A stretch of DNA of 8,938 nt from Bacteroidales bacterium. GTDB taxonomy: Bacteria; Bacteroidota; Bacteroidia; Bacteroidales; P3. A program made the position numbers and the translations under genes. This document shows positions 8,119 through 8,938 of this stretch, one piece after another; position 1 is the first letter of the stretch, and the number at the start of each line of letters is the position of its first letter. Under the pieces are notes generated by a model. That model did no database searches and was not told the origin of the DNA. It worked only from the letters and a program-made list of their open reading frames with translations. The DNA lies in the NCBI GenBank assembly GCA_017632095.1, contig JAGBSA010000161.1, positions 1-8,938 of the forward strand, in the 5' to 3' direction.

Positions 8119-8150
8119 CAAAAATACTTCCTTTATGCGAAATGCCCAAA
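8119..8150 (-). promoter_or_regulatory. Bacteroides-type promoter of the protease-nadC-yihY unit
   Basis: On the minus strand, TTTG (8150-8147) is followed after exactly 20 bases by TATTTTTG (8126-8119), a complete match to the Bacteroidota primary sigma consensus TTTG-N19-21-TAnnTTTG. A run of nine T residues on the minus strand (8156-8148) leads into the -33 box. Transcription should start near 8112-8114, leaving a leader of roughly 28 bases before the ATG at 8084-8082. No Shine-Dalgarno sequence is evident in the leader, as is common in this phylum. Confidence 0.7.
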
Positions 8151-8226
8151 AAAAAAGCCGAAAAAATGGAGTTATATCTTAATAAAAATCATTTTGATAC
8201 GTATTTGGTGTTGCTGAATACAGATT

Positions 8227-8313
8227 TAGTAAAAACGAAACTTGATTTGGTGGGACTGAATTCAAGTTTTGGGAAATTAAAACGAAGATTCAATTTATTA
8301 AAACGAAGACTTA
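8227..8313. repeat. A-rich repeat patch upstream of the protease promoter, sharing motifs with 1834-1961
   Basis: Two direct copies of a 17-base motif lie 21 bases apart: ATTAAAACGAAGATTCA at 8276-8292 and ATTAAAACGAAGACTTA at 8297-8313 (15 of 17 identical). A third, partial copy (AAAACGAA) is at 8232-8239. GTTTTGGGAAATTAAAAC at 8266-8283 matches 1891-1908 at 17 of 18 positions and can fold as GTTTT/AAAAC around an 8-base loop. AAACTTGA (8238-8245) and TCAAGTTT (8262-8269) form a perfect 8-base inverted repeat. The patch is about 80-160 bases upstream of the protease -33 box and just beyond the dipeptidase terminator. It could be a regulator-binding array or a dispersed intergenic repeat. The rest of the gap 8085-8376 holds the promoter and terminator, and I see no gene in it. 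Confidence 0.5.
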
Positions 8314-8334
8314 TTTAGAGGGAAACTTTATGGC

Positions 8335-8368
8335 AAAAAAAAGAGTCGGCATTTTTGCCGACTCTTTT
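8335..8368 (-). terminator. Intrinsic terminator of the C69 dipeptidase gene
   Basis: AAGAGTCGGC (8341-8350) and GCCGACTCTT (8357-8366) form a perfect 10-base stem around a 6-base loop (8351-8356), extendable by two A-T pairs. Read on the minus strand the hairpin is followed by a run of eight T residues (8342-8335). It begins 8 bases after the dipeptidase stop codon. The short T run on the other side (8365-8368) might give weak plus-strand activity, but no plus-strand gene needs it. Confidence 0.9.
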
Positions 8369-8376
8369 AAGTGTTC

Positions 8377-8938
8377 TTACTTTTTGGTTGGAACTTTTAT
8401 CGTTTCACCATGGTCTTCGATTATCATCTTATACCATTCTTGAGGATATTCTGGTTGTTCTGGGAAAACACATTGTCCTTTTCTGTAAGGGCTTTCTTCA
8501 AATTTTCCATTGGTTTCTTTTTTGATGTTTCCATCTATGTATTTTACCAAAAGGAATTGGCTAAGTTTTCTCCATGAATTCATAGTTTGTTCAGCCTTTG
8601 CAAGAGAGAATTGAGTCATAACTTCTCTCATCTTTGCAGGATTGTCTTTTTCTGCAATCAATCTCTTGTCAACTTGCTCTACTTCGTTGATGAATGAGCT
8701 TTCCAACTTGTTTTGTTCTTTTCTAATATCAACAATCATATCTGAATATCTTGAATATGCCATATTAGTTACAAGGTTGAATAACCAGAATGCTGAAGTC
8801 TCAGAGTATTATACCATGCTTCCATTTCCTTCTGCAAAGCAATGAGGAACTTTTTCTATTGAGCAGTACATTGGAACGTTAACTGTTGTATATGTATCAT
8901 CAACTCCGAACCACAAAATGCCTTTTGCTCCTTCCGGC
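8377..8938 (-). pseudogene. C69-family dipeptidase, C-terminal part, interrupted by an in-frame TAA (runs off right edge)
   Basis: One minus-strand frame encodes sequence like the C-terminal portion of Bacteroidota C69-family dipeptidases, Ntn-hydrolases that cleave dipeptides. From the right edge, 42 codons (PEGAKGILWFGVDDTYTTVN at the start, ending in GNGSMV) reach a TAA at 8809-8811. The same frame then continues with 143 codons (YSETSAFWLFN, YSRYSDMIVDIRK, LVKYIDGNIKK, QPEYPQEWYKMII) to a normal TAA at 8377-8379. Family-like sequence continues on both sides with no frame change, so a single substitution explains the interruption better than an indel. The catalytic N-terminal Cys lies outside the window. 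An ATG at 8763-8761 could start a 128-residue fragment, but it begins mid-domain and is unlikely to be an independent gene. A sequencing error cannot be excluded; if so, this is an ordinary intact gene. A good terminator follows. Confidence 0.8.

Noticed and set aside
8227..8313. CRISPR array
   Set aside because: There are only two or three short, imperfect A-rich repeats with an 8-base gap or irregular spacing, no spacers of uniform length and no cas genes.
8377..8763. A free-standing 128-residue hypothetical gene
   Set aside because: The frame continues upstream with dipeptidase-like sequence through a single stop, so this is the tail of a broken or misread C69 gene, not an independent gene.
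8809..8811. Recoding of the stop as selenocysteine or pyrrolysine, or an alternative genetic code
   Set aside because: The codon is TAA, which neither system uses. TAA also ends mnmA, yihY, the protease and the dipeptidase itself in this window.

Overview
This window reads as Bacteroidota, most likely order Bacteroidales. Three things point there: a large secreted protease ending in a type IX secretion (Por) sorting domain, promoter elements of the Bacteroides form (TTTG, about 20 bases, TAnnTTTG) instead of E. coli -35/-10 boxes, and AT-rich DNA with few Shine-Dalgarno sequences. The stop codons used (TAA and TGA) fit the ordinary bacterial code. Every gene I can support lies on the minus strand, so the biological reading order is from high to low coordinates.

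From right to left: (1) 8938-8377 is the C-terminal part of a C69-family dipeptidase that runs off the right edge. Its reading frame is cut by an in-frame TAA at 8809-8811 with family-like sequence on both sides, so it looks like a pseudogene, or a base-call error. (2) 8376-8085 is a 292-base intergenic stretch with a strong intrinsic terminator for the dipeptidase (8335-8368), a patch of A-rich repeated motifs (about 8227-8313), and a near-perfect Bacteroides-type promoter (8119-8150). (3) 8084-3882 encodes a 1400-residue M6-family metalloprotease with signal peptide, prodomain, HExxHxxGxxD catalytic site, alternating FN3-like and jelly-roll modules, Ig-like modules and a type IX sorting domain. 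(4) 3876-3028 is nadC (NAD synthesis), starting 5 bases after the protease stop. (5) 3015-1957 is a YihY/BrkB-family membrane protein, 12 bases after nadC. Genes 3 to 5 look like one transcription unit.

(6) 1956-1753 is a second repeat-rich intergenic stretch. It shares motifs with the one upstream of the protease, including an 18-base block with one mismatch, and it ends in a TAACTTTG promoter element almost touching the next start codon. (7) 1752-682 is mnmA (tRNA 2-thiouridylase). (8) 670-2 is the N-terminal half of a GT4-type glycosyltransferase, 11 bases after mnmA and running off the left edge.

The genes do not form one obvious pathway. They are housekeeping genes (mnmA, nadC), envelope genes (glycosyltransferase, YihY) and two peptidases, one exported. 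I see no CRISPR array, tRNA, rRNA, transposase, phage gene or defence system. The points most worth checking are the nonsense codon in the dipeptidase and the shared intergenic repeat motif.
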